Shown here piece by piece: positions 27,721-36,592 of a stretch of 64,000 nt of DNA. The translations under genes were made by a program, and so were the position numbers. Each line of letters begins with the position of its first letter. Position 1 is the first letter of the stretch. The stretch comes from CBDCWT01 sp965223305 (GTDB lineage Bacteria; Planctomycetota; Planctomycetia; Pirellulales; Pirellulaceae): NCBI GenBank assembly GCA_965223305.1, contig CBDCWT010000086.1, positions 192,137 through 256,136 on the forward strand, in the 5' to 3' direction. The notes under the pieces were generated by a model that saw only the letters and a program-made list of their open reading frames with translations, did no database searches and was not told where the DNA came from.

Positions 27721-30336
27721 CTAGAAAACAGTAGCAAGACCAGGGGCCATTCGCGATGGCCGGTCGGCCAGCCAGACTCCAGTACCGCACACAAGACAGA
27801 TGAGTGGGATCCACGAACTGGCTCCGAACTCTGCCAGCCACCGGACAGTCGTTGCAGACCAAATCGAACGGTCCGGAGCCAACTCGGCAAGTGCACCGGG
27901 TACGATCGAGATCAGGGCTCCGCCCAGCAGACTCGCCACCAATAGGGCTAGGATCGACTGGTCTACGGAAAGGGACCGACCTCGAATCAGGCGGCGGTAA
28001 CCGTCTCCCTCAGGTGTCCAGAACCGCACCAGGTTCCAACCTAGAGCAACGCCTGCCAACACGAACAGCAGCAGGCTGGTAAAGCGGGCATCTTGCCAAG
28101 ACTCGCAGACTCCCCATCGCAAACTTCCATACGCCGCACTCGCGCCTGCAGTCGCAAACAGCAGACCCTGAAACACGGCAAACTCCTGCTCCTTACGCCG
28201 TGCGATCGTACCAACCAGCCACACAATGCAGACCACCGTCAGCTCTGCCGCCAGCACGCCGAATTGGGTGGCGTGCAGCCACACCAGCAAAGGAACGGCC
28301 AAGCCGGAACTTACCAGACCTGCTCGAGAAAGCTCATCTGCTGCAGCACGATGCCGGACAACCAGGCCGATGGCTGCTGCGAGTCCGCAGGTCGCGGCGT
28401 GAATGAGGAGTGCCAAGAGGCCGGCGTGCAGCCAACCTGTCGTGAGCCAGGGCAGTTGCTCTCGTAGCGGCAAGTTCAACACCAGCGCGTGGAATAGGGC
28501 GAGAAACAGCAAGCTGGCCGCGCCGCGCAGGATACTGCGAGCTCCGAACCAGCTGCCTGCCGCTAATGCCGAGCACGCGTAGACAAACAGTACCGCGGTC
28601 GCTGGATAGAGGTCCCCAGTGCCCCCGGTCCAGTGGTTGGCAAATCCGGCAGCGAATGCCACTGCAACGCTTACCACCGCCAAGAAAAATGTCGAGCCGA
28701 TCCAGTAAGCATGCTGGCGCGGGGCAACTGCGGCGTGTCGGATCATCACCATTACGGCGATCATCGTCGCCGCGGCAATCGCCAACGCAACCGTAGTCGT
28801 CGAGGAGGCTAGCAGGGTCAGCGGAGTGGTGGCCAGCCCGGCGTCGCTGTAATGCCCGAGCATCCAATGGCACGTGACGGTCGTACAGATTCCCAGATTC
28901 ACGGCAGCGCCAACCGGGTGCGCTGGCAGGTTGGTTCGAAAACCGGCTGCGGCGAGAACGACGAAGTTCAACGCCGAGACCAGGATCACGAACTCAGGAT
29001 CCGGCCACGCCAGTCCAAGCGCCACGAGACCCAAGAAACCGCCCAGTACGGCGACCGCCGTGCCGATGGTGCCTAAGAGTCCGCTGTCTTTTTCACCGCA
29101 GCGGCTTTGAACGGTATGACCAACGATGATGAAAACAGCGGACACAATCGGCAGCAGCACGGACAAATGGCTCACTGCCCCAGTTGGTGAAGCTGCCCGC
29201 GCTACGAGCAAGCCGACTGCGGTAGCTAGGGAAAACAGACCGAGTCCCAGTGTCATGAGAACCCGTTCGATGTCGCGAGGTGCGTTATCCGGTCGCGCGC
29301 GAACTCGGTGGATGATGCCAGCATTGCCTATCAGCACGCCCAACAGCGGCACTGCTGCCAACAGTTGCCACCCTATGCCGTCCGTTACTGCGGCGACACG
29401 ATTGATCCACGGTTGCGCGAGGCTGCAGGTCATGATCGGTACCGCAGGCATCCACCAGTCCTCGTCGAACAGCTTCCGGCACGACGAGTAAGTCATGGCG
29501 GAAAACGTGATTGCACCGATGACGAGCGCGGTGAGAAACCACAGGTCGTTTACCGCCCGCAACTGCGAACCATGCGTAATCAGGCTCGCCGCCAGGAAGT
29601 TAAGCGGCACCAGCAGCAGTCCAATCGTGAGCACCCCCTGGCTGGTTGAACGGAGGTTCCATTTGCTCAATGTGTAGCGACCCGCGGCGTGGATGGCGGC
29701 GGTGACCAGCATAAACAGCAGCGCCGGGAAATAGGGGATCGTCCGTTTCAATTCCTCCTGCAGGCTCAGCACCAGGCCCACCGCGCTGCCCACCACCAAC
29801 ATGCCACTGAGCAGCTCTCCCCAACGTATGTTCTTTTCAAGCATGAAGCTGGACAGCACCTCGGTCATTCTCCGCCTAGGAGGCGGAGAATCTTCTACCG
29901 GCTTTTCGTGTGCCCGAGTTTCCTCGGCCACGGCCGTTCGCTGTGGAGGCACCGCGGCCGGTTCATCGACGAGTTCCGCGACCACCGCTGGCGGTGAACG
30001 GCGAGACGCTGCCTCCGTGACGGGTGTCGATTCGCTTGGCGAAGGCGCAGCCGGAGCGTAACGTGGCGGCAGTTCCCGCTGCTGCAAGCCGAGGTCTGAC
30101 TCGAGTTGTTCCCGGAGTAAGTCGTAGGTCGCTCTGGGAATACGGTCCTCGCCGATCAGCCGATCGAGGTAACGGCACGTCGCCAAGAGCTCGGACGCGC
30201 CGTCGTGCCGCTGCGGGGGAGTGCCGCGCAGCCCCCTCCAGACGGTGGCCGTGAGTAGCCAGATTCCGTGCCCGACGACGGCGAGTACGGCGAGGCTAAT
30301 CGAAAGTGAACAGAGAATGCCGAAAAAATCGGTCAT
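27721..30336 (-). CDS. Giant polytopic membrane protein (DUF2157/DUF2339-like), truncated by frameshift
   Basis: This 871-residue frame starts at the ATG at 30336. It has one N-terminal helix (about residues 10-30), a helical linker with RYLDRLIGEDRIPRATYD, a Pro/Glu-rich low-complexity stretch to about residue 155, and then roughly 20 hydrophobic helices beginning WGELLSGMLVVGSAVGLVL. Such proteins are common in planctomycetes and lack known function. The frame ends at a TAG although helix-coding sequence continues in other frames to 27072, so the gene is probably damaged. It is divergent from the ankyrin gene. Confidence 0.7.
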   Translation of the reverse strand: MTDFFGILCSLSISLAVLAVVGHGIWLLTATVWRGLRGTPPQRHDGASELLATCRYLDRLIGEDRIPRATYDLLREQLESDLGLQQRELPPRYAPAAPSPSESTPVTEAASRRSPPAVVAELVDEPAAVPPQRTAVAEETRAHEKPVEDSPPPRRRMTEVLSSFMLEKNIRWGELLSGMLVVGSAVGLVLSLQEELKRTIPYFPALLFMLVTAAIHAAGRYTLSKWNLRSTSQGVLTIGLLLVPLNFLAASLITHGSQLRAVNDLWFLTALVIGAITFSAMTYSSCRKLFDEDWWMPAVPIMTCSLAQPWINRVAAVTDGIGWQLLAAVPLLGVLIGNAGIIHRVRARPDNAPRDIERVLMTLGLGLFSLATAVGLLVARAASPTGAVSHLSVLLPIVSAVFIIVGHTVQSRCGEKDSGLLGTIGTAVAVLGGFLGLVALGLAWPDPEFVILVSALNFVVLAAAGFRTNLPAHPVGAAVNLGICTTVTCHWMLGHYSDAGLATTPLTLLASSTTTVALAIAAATMIAVMVMIRHAAVAPRQHAYWIGSTFFLAVVSVAVAFAAGFANHWTGGTGDLYPATAVLFVYACSALAAGSWFGARSILRGAASLLFLALFHALVLNLPLREQLPWLTTGWLHAGLLALLIHAATCGLAAAIGLVVRHRAAADELSRAGLVSSGLAVPLLVWLHATQFGVLAAELTVVCIVWLVGTIARRKEQEFAVFQGLLFATAGASAAYGSLRWGVCESWQDARFTSLLLFVLAGVALGWNLVRFWTPEGDGYRRLIRGRSLSVDQSILALLVASLLGGALISIVPGALAELAPDRSIWSATTVRWLAEFGASSWIPLICLVCGTGVWLADRPSRMAPGLATVF

Positions 30337-30638
30337 TTTGCACCATTTGGGACAACCAGGGCAGAGTGCGGCTTCAGCGCGCGGGGGCGGCTCTATCTAT
30401 CTGTAGCCCGTTTCTAGTTCAGCAGTGCGCGCTGGATGGCGATTTTCTCGAAAAGGGCCGTCTTTTTCGAGGTCGATCAACTCCCTGGCTGACGTTTGAA
30501 TTGGTTGCCCCTGATTTCAGGACCGTTCGACCGCATCACCGTCGACTCTCCCCATTTTGTGGCCAAATTTTCCAAAACGGAGGAGAATCGAACCTTCACA
30601 CCAACGATTCTGGAAACACGTGATGATTGAGGAACTAC
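30337..30638. other. Divergent intergenic region
   Basis: A roughly 300-base gap between the divergently transcribed membrane protein and ankyrin genes. It contains a short inverted repeat (TTCTCGAAAAGGGCCG with TTTTTCGAGG) around 30443-30470. No promoter could be fixed with confidence. Confidence 0.35.
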
Positions 30639-32267
30639 ATGATTCGGCCTATAGCGTTGGAGAAGAACGAGCCTCTGTTGTGGTCAACCGGTACGGGCAC
30701 CGATGTCTGGAGAATGTTCTGTGCATGCATTGCAGGAGACTTAGAAGCGATCGAGCGGCTCATCCATAGAGACCCGTCGCTGGTGCGCAGCCATTATGCC
30801 TATCGTACGCCCCTGTACTTCGCCGTTCGTGAGAACCAACTCGATGCCGTGGCCTACCTATTGCGCCATGGGGCCAACCCCTTCCCGCTAGGAGTCGATG
30901 ACGGTTTGCTCGACATCTGCCGCGACCGCGGATACCACGAGCTGGAGAAGCTATTGGAAACAGCTCTCGCTAGCGGTCACGGCGCTTCACCCCGAGGGGA
31001 AGCCGTGGCAACCGCGATACGCGAGCGTGACCTACCACAGGTGCGAAGTTTGCTTGAAAAATCGCCACAGCTGCTGCATACCGGGGATCGGCGATCGAAC
31101 CAGCCTATCCACTGGGCCACCATGACGCGACAGCTCGACGTGATCGACGAGTTGCTCACGCGCGGAGCGGACATCAACTCGGCGCGAGACGACGGTGCGC
31201 GCCCGATCCAGCTGACTAACGGCGACTATTACTACCGTGGCTGGCGCGACGTTCCTTCCGACATCGACACCACGCCGTCAGAAGTACTCGCCCATCTCCG
31301 TGAACGTGGCGCCTTCGTAGACATCTGCACAGCGGCGAGCGTTGGCGACTACGACCGAGTGGAGGAACTGCTTGATGAAGATCCCGCTTTGGCCAACCAC
31401 GTCTCCGAGTATGTGACCTACTATGTGGGCTCGGGAACGCCGTTGAAGAACGCTGCCTCCCAGGGACATCTTGAGATCGTGAAGCTCCTGCTCGCGCGAG
31501 GAGCCAACCCGAATCTTCCCGAAGAGGGAATCGCACCTCACGGTCATGCCCTCTATGCGGCGGTTACCAACAAGCACCTGGAAATCGCACGGCTTCTGCT
31601 GGAGCACGGCGCTTATCCGGACCCGGAGGTGGAAAGCTCTGCGGATGCTGTGACCAGGGCGATTACCAACGCCGACGAAGCGATGATTGACTTGCTCTGC
31701 TCGTTCGGCGCCGCTCAGCCGGTACATCTATTGGCGCATAATGGTGATGTGCGGACGGCAGCCGCGGTCTTTGCAGCCAATCCGGCGCTAGCCAACGACC
31801 CTGAGGCCCTTGTCAACGCTGCTGGAGAAGGCCACGGCGCGTTCGTACGGTTACTGCTGCGCTACGAGCCGGAGCTGCCCAAACGCATCAGCTTCCCTGC
31901 TTGGTCCGTCGGCGCCAAAACGCGTGAACTCAATGAACTGCTGTTCCAACACGGGATGGACCCGAGCCAACCCGATTGGCTGCTTGTCACGCCTCTGCAT
32001 CACTTTGCGAGAAACGGGGATTTAGAGAAGGCCGCGTTGTTCATCGAACACGGCGCCGACCTGCACGCCCGCGAAGAAGAGTACTGCTCGACGCCGCTCG
32101 GTTGGGCGGCCAAGTACGGTACGTTGCCGATGGTCGAGTTCCTGCTGAACTGCGGCGCGAAGCCAAACCGGCCTGACGATCCGGAATGGGCCACACCGCT
32201 GGCCTGGGCCACGCGCCGTGGACACGGCGAAATCGTAGAGCTGCTGAAATACAATGGTGCCGCGTGA
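30639..32267 (+). CDS. Ankyrin-repeat protein
   Basis: The ATG at 30639 has GAGGAA 6 bases upstream and gives 542 residues. At least nine ankyrin-like repeats are visible, for example TPLYFAVRENQLDAVAYLLR, TPLKNAASQGHLEIVKLLLA, ALYAAVTNKHLEIARLLLEH and TPLGWAAKYGTLPMVEFLLN. No signal peptide or catalytic domain is seen, so a cytosolic protein-protein interaction role is likely. It is convergent with the ferredoxin-like gene, with stops 45 bases apart. Confidence 0.88.
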   Translation: MIRPIALEKNEPLLWSTGTGTDVWRMFCACIAGDLEAIERLIHRDPSLVRSHYAYRTPLYFAVRENQLDAVAYLLRHGANPFPLGVDDGLLDICRDRGYHELEKLLETALASGHGASPRGEAVATAIRERDLPQVRSLLEKSPQLLHTGDRRSNQPIHWATMTRQLDVIDELLTRGADINSARDDGARPIQLTNGDYYYRGWRDVPSDIDTTPSEVLAHLRERGAFVDICTAASVGDYDRVEELLDEDPALANHVSEYVTYYVGSGTPLKNAASQGHLEIVKLLLARGANPNLPEEGIAPHGHALYAAVTNKHLEIARLLLEHGAYPDPEVESSADAVTRAITNADEAMIDLLCSFGAAQPVHLLAHNGDVRTAAAVFAANPALANDPEALVNAAGEGHGAFVRLLLRYEPELPKRISFPAWSVGAKTRELNELLFQHGMDPSQPDWLLVTPLHHFARNGDLEKAALFIEHGADLHAREEEYCSTPLGWAAKYGTLPMVEFLLNCGAKPNRPDDPEWATPLAWATRRGHGEIVELLKYNGAA

Positions 32268-32312
32268 GTGTGTTGGGTGCGCGGCTACTGGGAACACCGG
32301 TCGGTTGCGGCT

Positions 32313-33350
32313 CTACAGATCGAGCTCATCCAGCTCGTCAATTAACTCATCGAGTTCGTCGTTGTCCTGCCGGGACATTCCTTCCTGCCGTTTGGCCATG
32401 CCGGCACCCACGGCTTCACGGCCGGCCAGTACCAGCTGCTCATCCCGTTCCTGGGCAGCCATCTCCGCGGCGGATTTGCCGCCGTCGGGCGCACCGAACA
32501 ACTTCGATAGGTCGATCTTGAGACTGCTCGCCGCCTCCGCCGAACCGGCGATGACCGGCGTCTTATGCTGCGGAAAAATGATGGCGTTTTCAGGACACAC
32601 CCTGCTGCAAGCGGGACATCCTTTGCGGCAGTTGTCCGGCTGCTCGACCAGAATCGTCTCAGCCTGGTCGATGCCGTAAACCCCGAACAAGCAAAAGTCG
32701 ATGCACTCCATGCAGTTCGTACAGCGGCTGAAGTCGATGACGGGATACCAGCGGCGGCCGGACTCCTCTTCGATTCGTACCGGGGTGGTTGCCGGCGTTT
32801 CGCCTAGCGCAGTACTGTTGGTCGGTTCGCGGTATCGCGCTAGCTGCTCCGGCTGCGGACTGCCCTGTATCCAGCCCCCCAGCTGAACGAGCTGCTGCTG
32901 ATTCTCCTGCGCGATTCGTTTGATCTCCTCGATGTACGGTCGAGCCTCCGCATGCACACGTAGGTCGATACAGTAGATCTTGCGATCGGGTATCTGGCGT
33001 TGAGCCAGCACTCGCTGCTTGTCGTCTTCAACTGACTCTTCCTCGTCGTCCTCTTCCTCGTCATCTCGCTGTATCAGGGAGAGGCCGACTTGCCCTGCGA
33101 TGCCATGGCGATCCAAAGTCCAACGGGCTGCGCGTTCGTAGAGCCATGTTAGCAACACCATGTTGCCCTTGATCCCCTGCAGTGCGAGCATCCCCGTCCC
33201 GTCGGGGGAGAGGTCATATAGATGTGGAATAACAGTGACATCGATGCCGGGTTCCATCAACAATTCGGCCACGATGTCTTCTTCTAGACCTCGCTTGGCG
33301 GGGTTTTGACTTTGACCTTGTGAGACGACAACGGCGATTCGTTTGGCCAT
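32313..33350 (-). CDS. Two-cluster 4Fe-4S protein with unknown N-terminal domain
   Basis: The ATG at 33350 (MAKRIAVVVSQG) gives 345 residues. Residues 1-90 form an alpha/beta-looking domain of no recognised family. A very acidic stretch (DDEEEDDEEESVEDD) follows. Two cysteine clusters of the ferredoxin type are clear: CTNCMECIDFC and CRKGCPACSRVCP. The C-terminus repeats DELDELIDELDEL. It probably transfers electrons to a partner, plausibly the radical SAM or reductase enzymes encoded upstream on the same strand. It is the last gene of the minus-strand cluster. Confidence 0.82.
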   Translation of the reverse strand: MAKRIAVVVSQGQSQNPAKRGLEEDIVAELLMEPGIDVTVIPHLYDLSPDGTGMLALQGIKGNMVLLTWLYERAARWTLDRHGIAGQVGLSLIQRDDEEEDDEEESVEDDKQRVLAQRQIPDRKIYCIDLRVHAEARPYIEEIKRIAQENQQQLVQLGGWIQGSPQPEQLARYREPTNSTALGETPATTPVRIEEESGRRWYPVIDFSRCTNCMECIDFCLFGVYGIDQAETILVEQPDNCRKGCPACSRVCPENAIIFPQHKTPVIAGSAEAASSLKIDLSKLFGAPDGGKSAAEMAAQERDEQLVLAGREAVGAGMAKRQEGMSRQDNDELDELIDELDELDL

Positions 33351-33552
33351 GGTAGTTTGGTGCTCGCTGTCAGCAGTCAGCAACCGGTCGACAAGTCAAT
33401 GACTCTGCCAGCCGGCAGCATGGGGTTCGATGTGGGACGCTTGGATCAATCATACCCGGAAGCGTCAGTCTTGAAGTTTGTGTTTCCGCTTAAATCGTCG
33501 GTGCGAAGAAGACAGGGATTCGCCGTGTTCTGCTGCACAATCTCGTTCGATC

Positions 33553-34008
33553 TCAGCTCAATTGTCCTTTGATGGTCCGCTGCGTCACCTCCCAGACCGC
33601 CTCCAAGTGTTCAATATATGCCTCCGGTGACAGCAGCTCCTCCGCGGCCCCCGCCAGCTCGAACAGCCAACCCCGCTCGTACTTGTCGACGTTGATCGTC
33701 GACGGATCGGCAAGCAAGTCATCATTGAACACGACAAGCTGACCCGGTGTGGGAGCATATAGGGCACTTTCGGCTTTCTTACTCTCGATCGACCCGATCT
33801 CCTGTCGCTCGGCCAGCGTCGTGCCGGCGTCGACAATCCATTCGAGAAAATAGACGTCCTGCAACAAGCGAACTGCGTAGGCGGTAAACCCGAAACGCAG
33901 CCGTTGCTCTCCTTGCCGCCTGGCCCACATGTGGTTTCTGGCGTAGTGGCGGTCAGTGGGGAAACGGGCCTCGTATTCCCCCATCATAAACACCAGCTCA
34001 CCACTCAT
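33553..34008 (-). CDS. GcvH-like lipoyl-carrier protein
   Basis: This 151-residue protein aligns by eye with glycine cleavage H protein throughout: YARNHMWARRQGE matches YTKDHEWVRVEGD, GFTAYAVRLLQDVYFLEW matches the GITDYAQEALGD region, and IESKKAESALYAPTPGQL matches the lipoylation hairpin. This places the modified lysine at Lys78. A GWLFEL segment matches the H-protein GWL motif. No gcvT, gcvP or lipoyl-loading gene is nearby, so a role outside glycine cleavage is likely. The ATG overlaps the TGA of the radical SAM gene (ATGA at 34008-34005), implying coupled translation. Confidence 0.85.
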   Translation of the reverse strand: MSGELVFMMGEYEARFPTDRHYARNHMWARRQGEQRLRFGFTAYAVRLLQDVYFLEWIVDAGTTLAERQEIGSIESKKAESALYAPTPGQLVVFNDDLLADPSTINVDKYERGWLFELAGAAEELLSPEAYIEHLEAVWEVTQRTIKGQLS

Positions 34009-35312
34009 GTATAGCGCACCCCCCGGTGCTCCGCCTCGAAGAAGGCGGGCAACAGACCGTCGACCTCCAACAGCCCGCGGCGTGTCAATTCAATACGGTC
34101 TCCGTCGAGCGTCAACGATCCGGCCGCAGCGTGCGAGTCCCATACTTCTCGCCAAAGATCCAAGATCTCGGCGCCGAACTTGTTGCGGAAATAGCCGGCA
34201 TCCAAGTAGCCGCGTTTTAGCTGCAGGATCATCTCGCGGATCAGCAACTGGTGTGATGAAGGTCGCAAGGCGCGGCCGAGAGGGAGCCGGTCTTTCTCGA
34301 GCAGAGCGCCGACATACTCGCCCCACTCTGCAATGTTTTGATAGTGGACGCCTGACACATGACCGAAGCTGGCGATGCCCGTGGCCAGTAGGTCGGAGCC
34401 CATCCAGAGATTGTCACGGTAGCTGAAGTTCGTGCGGCCGGGATCCTTAACCATGGTGTATGCGCTGGAGACGTGATAGCCGGCAGACGCCAGCTCGTCG
34501 TATGCGTAATCGACCCAGGCTCGTTTGGTGGGCCAGTCAGCGACCGCTGTTTCCTTCTGATCGCCGAGGATGTCCTGAGAATAGACTGTATTGAAAGGTA
34601 ACTCCATTTGGTAAATCGTAACGCTCTGAGGAGACAGCTGGATTGTCTGCCGGATGTTCTCCCGCCAGTTCTCCCATGTCTCGCCGACCATCCCCGCGAT
34701 CAAATCGATGTTCACGTTTGGAAATCCGACTTCGGTAATCCACTCCCAACTTCTGAGAATCTCACGAGACAAGTGAGCTCGGCCGTTTTCCTTGAGCACC
34801 TGGTCGTCAAAGTTCTCGACCCCGAGACTCAGGCGTGTCGTGCCGATATCGCGGATGGCTTTTAACTTGGGCAATGACAGCGTGCCCGGTTCACACTCGA
34901 ACGTCACCTCTTCTGCCAAGTCCCAATGAACGTTGGTCCTGAGCCGGTCAACCAGCGAGGTTAGCTGTGTTGCGCTTAGGAAAGACGGTGTGCCTCCACC
35001 GAAGTAGACGAATCGAAACGGCCTTTCCCCCAAGACTGGCAGGCGGCTGACCAACTCGATCTCACGTGAAATGGCGGAAACATAGGTTTCGATTTCCGCG
35101 GCGTTTCTCTCCGTGAACACCTTGAAATAGCAGAATTTGCATCGCTTGCGGCAGAACGGAATGTGCAGGTAGAGCCCTAGCGGGACTTCGGCCGGAGGCG
35201 CAGCGAAGGCGGCTTCGACCTCGGCGGCTTGGTCGCGCGTCCAGAGCGAGAACGGTGGATAGTTGGAGATGAAGTAACTGCCGACTTCGGTCTTAGTGGA
35301 ATCGGTTGCCAT
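34005..35312 (-). CDS. HemN/HemW-type radical SAM enzyme
   Basis: This 435-residue protein carries the radical SAM cluster motif CRKRCKFC (Cys54, Cys58, Cys61) within YLHIPFCRKRCKFCYF, followed by VYFGGGTPS and FECEPGTL, all typical of the HemN/HemW/YggW family. The C-terminal HemN-like region is present (SSHQLLIREMILQLKRGYLD). The family includes coproporphyrinogen dehydrogenase, haem chaperone and radical SAM methyltransferase or cyclopropanase branches. The context points away from haem: it overlaps a lipoyl-carrier gene and follows acyl-activating and reducing enzymes. Start ATG at 35312. Confidence 0.87.
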   Translation of the reverse strand: MATDSTKTEVGSYFISNYPPFSLWTRDQAAEVEAAFAAPPAEVPLGLYLHIPFCRKRCKFCYFKVFTERNAAEIETYVSAISREIELVSRLPVLGERPFRFVYFGGGTPSFLSATQLTSLVDRLRTNVHWDLAEEVTFECEPGTLSLPKLKAIRDIGTTRLSLGVENFDDQVLKENGRAHLSREILRSWEWITEVGFPNVNIDLIAGMVGETWENWRENIRQTIQLSPQSVTIYQMELPFNTVYSQDILGDQKETAVADWPTKRAWVDYAYDELASAGYHVSSAYTMVKDPGRTNFSYRDNLWMGSDLLATGIASFGHVSGVHYQNIAEWGEYVGALLEKDRLPLGRALRPSSHQLLIREMILQLKRGYLDAGYFRNKFGAEILDLWREVWDSHAAAGSLTLDGDRIELTRRGLLEVDGLLPAFFEAEHRGVRYT

Positions 35313-35389
35313 GGTTCGCGCCTTCGCCCCGAGGGCTGCCTGGCTGGGGATCGCTCGTTTCGTTAAAGCTGTGTCCTATCCTGTGGCGG

Positions 35390-36493
35390 CTATTTCTCGC
35401 CAAAACAGTAGATCACGCCCTCATCGCTGGCGATGACTAACCGCCGGTTAGCCACTGCCGGCGATGCCGTGAAGCCACCTCCGGCTTCATACTCCCAACT
35501 CTTTTCTCCCGTGGCGGCATCCAACCCGTAGATCCGACCGTCCGAAGAACCGACAAACACTCGCTCACCCACAAGAACTGGCGACGAGTCAATTCGCTGC
35601 TTGGCAGAAAAGGTCCACAACGGGCTGCCATCTTGAGGATCAAGGGCTTGTACGCTGCGGTTGCGGCTGCCCACGACAACAAGTTGCGAGCTCACCGCGG
35701 CAGAACTCCGGTAGGGTTGTCCACCTCGTTTGGGCTTGAACGTCCAAACCCGATTGGCCTTTTTCCAGTCGATGCAGAAAAACTCACCAGCTTCGGTTCC
35801 GAAGAAGACGTGATCGCCCAGCACAGCCGGTGTCACTCCCGTCGGCCCCCCAATGTCGACCTGAGCGACTGCAGTCCCGCCGGAAACTTCGACGATGTGT
35901 AGCTTGCCGTCACAGCCGGCAAGAAAAACACGGTCACCAGCTACGGTTGGAGTACAGCGAATCTGGTCGTTGATCTGATGTTGCCAGACTAACTCGCCGC
36001 TGTCGGCGTCCAAGCAGTACAGCGATGCGTCCTGCGAGCCGACCAGCACGGTGTCGCCGTGGAAGTTGGCGCTCGAGTCGATCTCGGCCTGTGTTTCGAA
36101 GTCCCACTTCAGCTCGCCGTTGGCCGTGTCGAGGCAATAAAAGCGGCCGTCGTAGTCCCCGATATATAGCAGCCCGTCCTGGATGGCTGGTGATCCAATG
36201 AACCCACTGTCCGTCTTGTGCTCCCAGCGCTTGCCGCCCGTTGCCAGATCGATCGCGAACACCGTGCCGTCCAGGTCACCGATGTAGACCACGCCGTCGA
36301 CGATCGCCGCTGCGGCCTCGAAAGCTCCGTCCTCGACCTTGAATTCCCAGAGCAGTTGAAGATCCTGCGGCAACGACCCTCGCGCGACACCGGTCGACTG
36401 CGAATCGGCGCGAAACAGCGGCCAGTCGTTGCCGTATAACTCCGAGTTGATCATAACCGCAACAGCGAGACAGCCGATCAACAACCTCGACAT
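35390..36493 (-). CDS. Exported PQQ-like beta-propeller protein (BamB-like repeats)
   Basis: The ATG at 36493 has GGAGGA upstream and yields 367 residues. A signal peptide covers about residues 1-22. At least seven outer-membrane-assembly/PQQ-type blades repeat WEFKVEDG-, GVVYIGDLDGTVFAID-, GLLYIGDYDGRFYCLD- and ERVFVGSSDGRIYGLD-like units. No catalytic residues are seen; a scaffold or quinoprotein-type role in the periplasm is possible. It lies within the minus-strand cluster but has 77-100 base gaps on each side, so it could be independently expressed. Confidence 0.85.
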   Translation of the reverse strand: MSRLLIGCLAVAVMINSELYGNDWPLFRADSQSTGVARGSLPQDLQLLWEFKVEDGAFEAAAAIVDGVVYIGDLDGTVFAIDLATGGKRWEHKTDSGFIGSPAIQDGLLYIGDYDGRFYCLDTANGELKWDFETQAEIDSSANFHGDTVLVGSQDASLYCLDADSGELVWQHQINDQIRCTPTVAGDRVFLAGCDGKLHIVEVSGGTAVAQVDIGGPTGVTPAVLGDHVFFGTEAGEFFCIDWKKANRVWTFKPKRGGQPYRSSAAVSSQLVVVGSRNRSVQALDPQDGSPLWTFSAKQRIDSSPVLVGERVFVGSSDGRIYGLDAATGEKSWEYEAGGGFTASPAVANRRLVIASDEGVIYCFGEK

Positions 36494-36592
36494 ATGTGAT
36501 TCCTCCATTGTCGTGGAACAAACCCCGAGAAGCGGTTTGTGGTCCATTGTACCAGAACGCTGTTCAGCAGTGAGAAAGTCGTTTGCTCGATG

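Noticed and set aside
33553..34008. Glycine cleavage system gcvH
   Set aside because: The fold matches, but gcvT, gcvP and lipoyl-loading genes are absent and the neighbours are unrelated to glycine cleavage.
34005..35312. Housekeeping coproporphyrinogen III dehydrogenase (hemN)
   Set aside because: The HemN-type motifs are family-wide. No other haem gene is near and the coupled lipoyl carrier points elsewhere.
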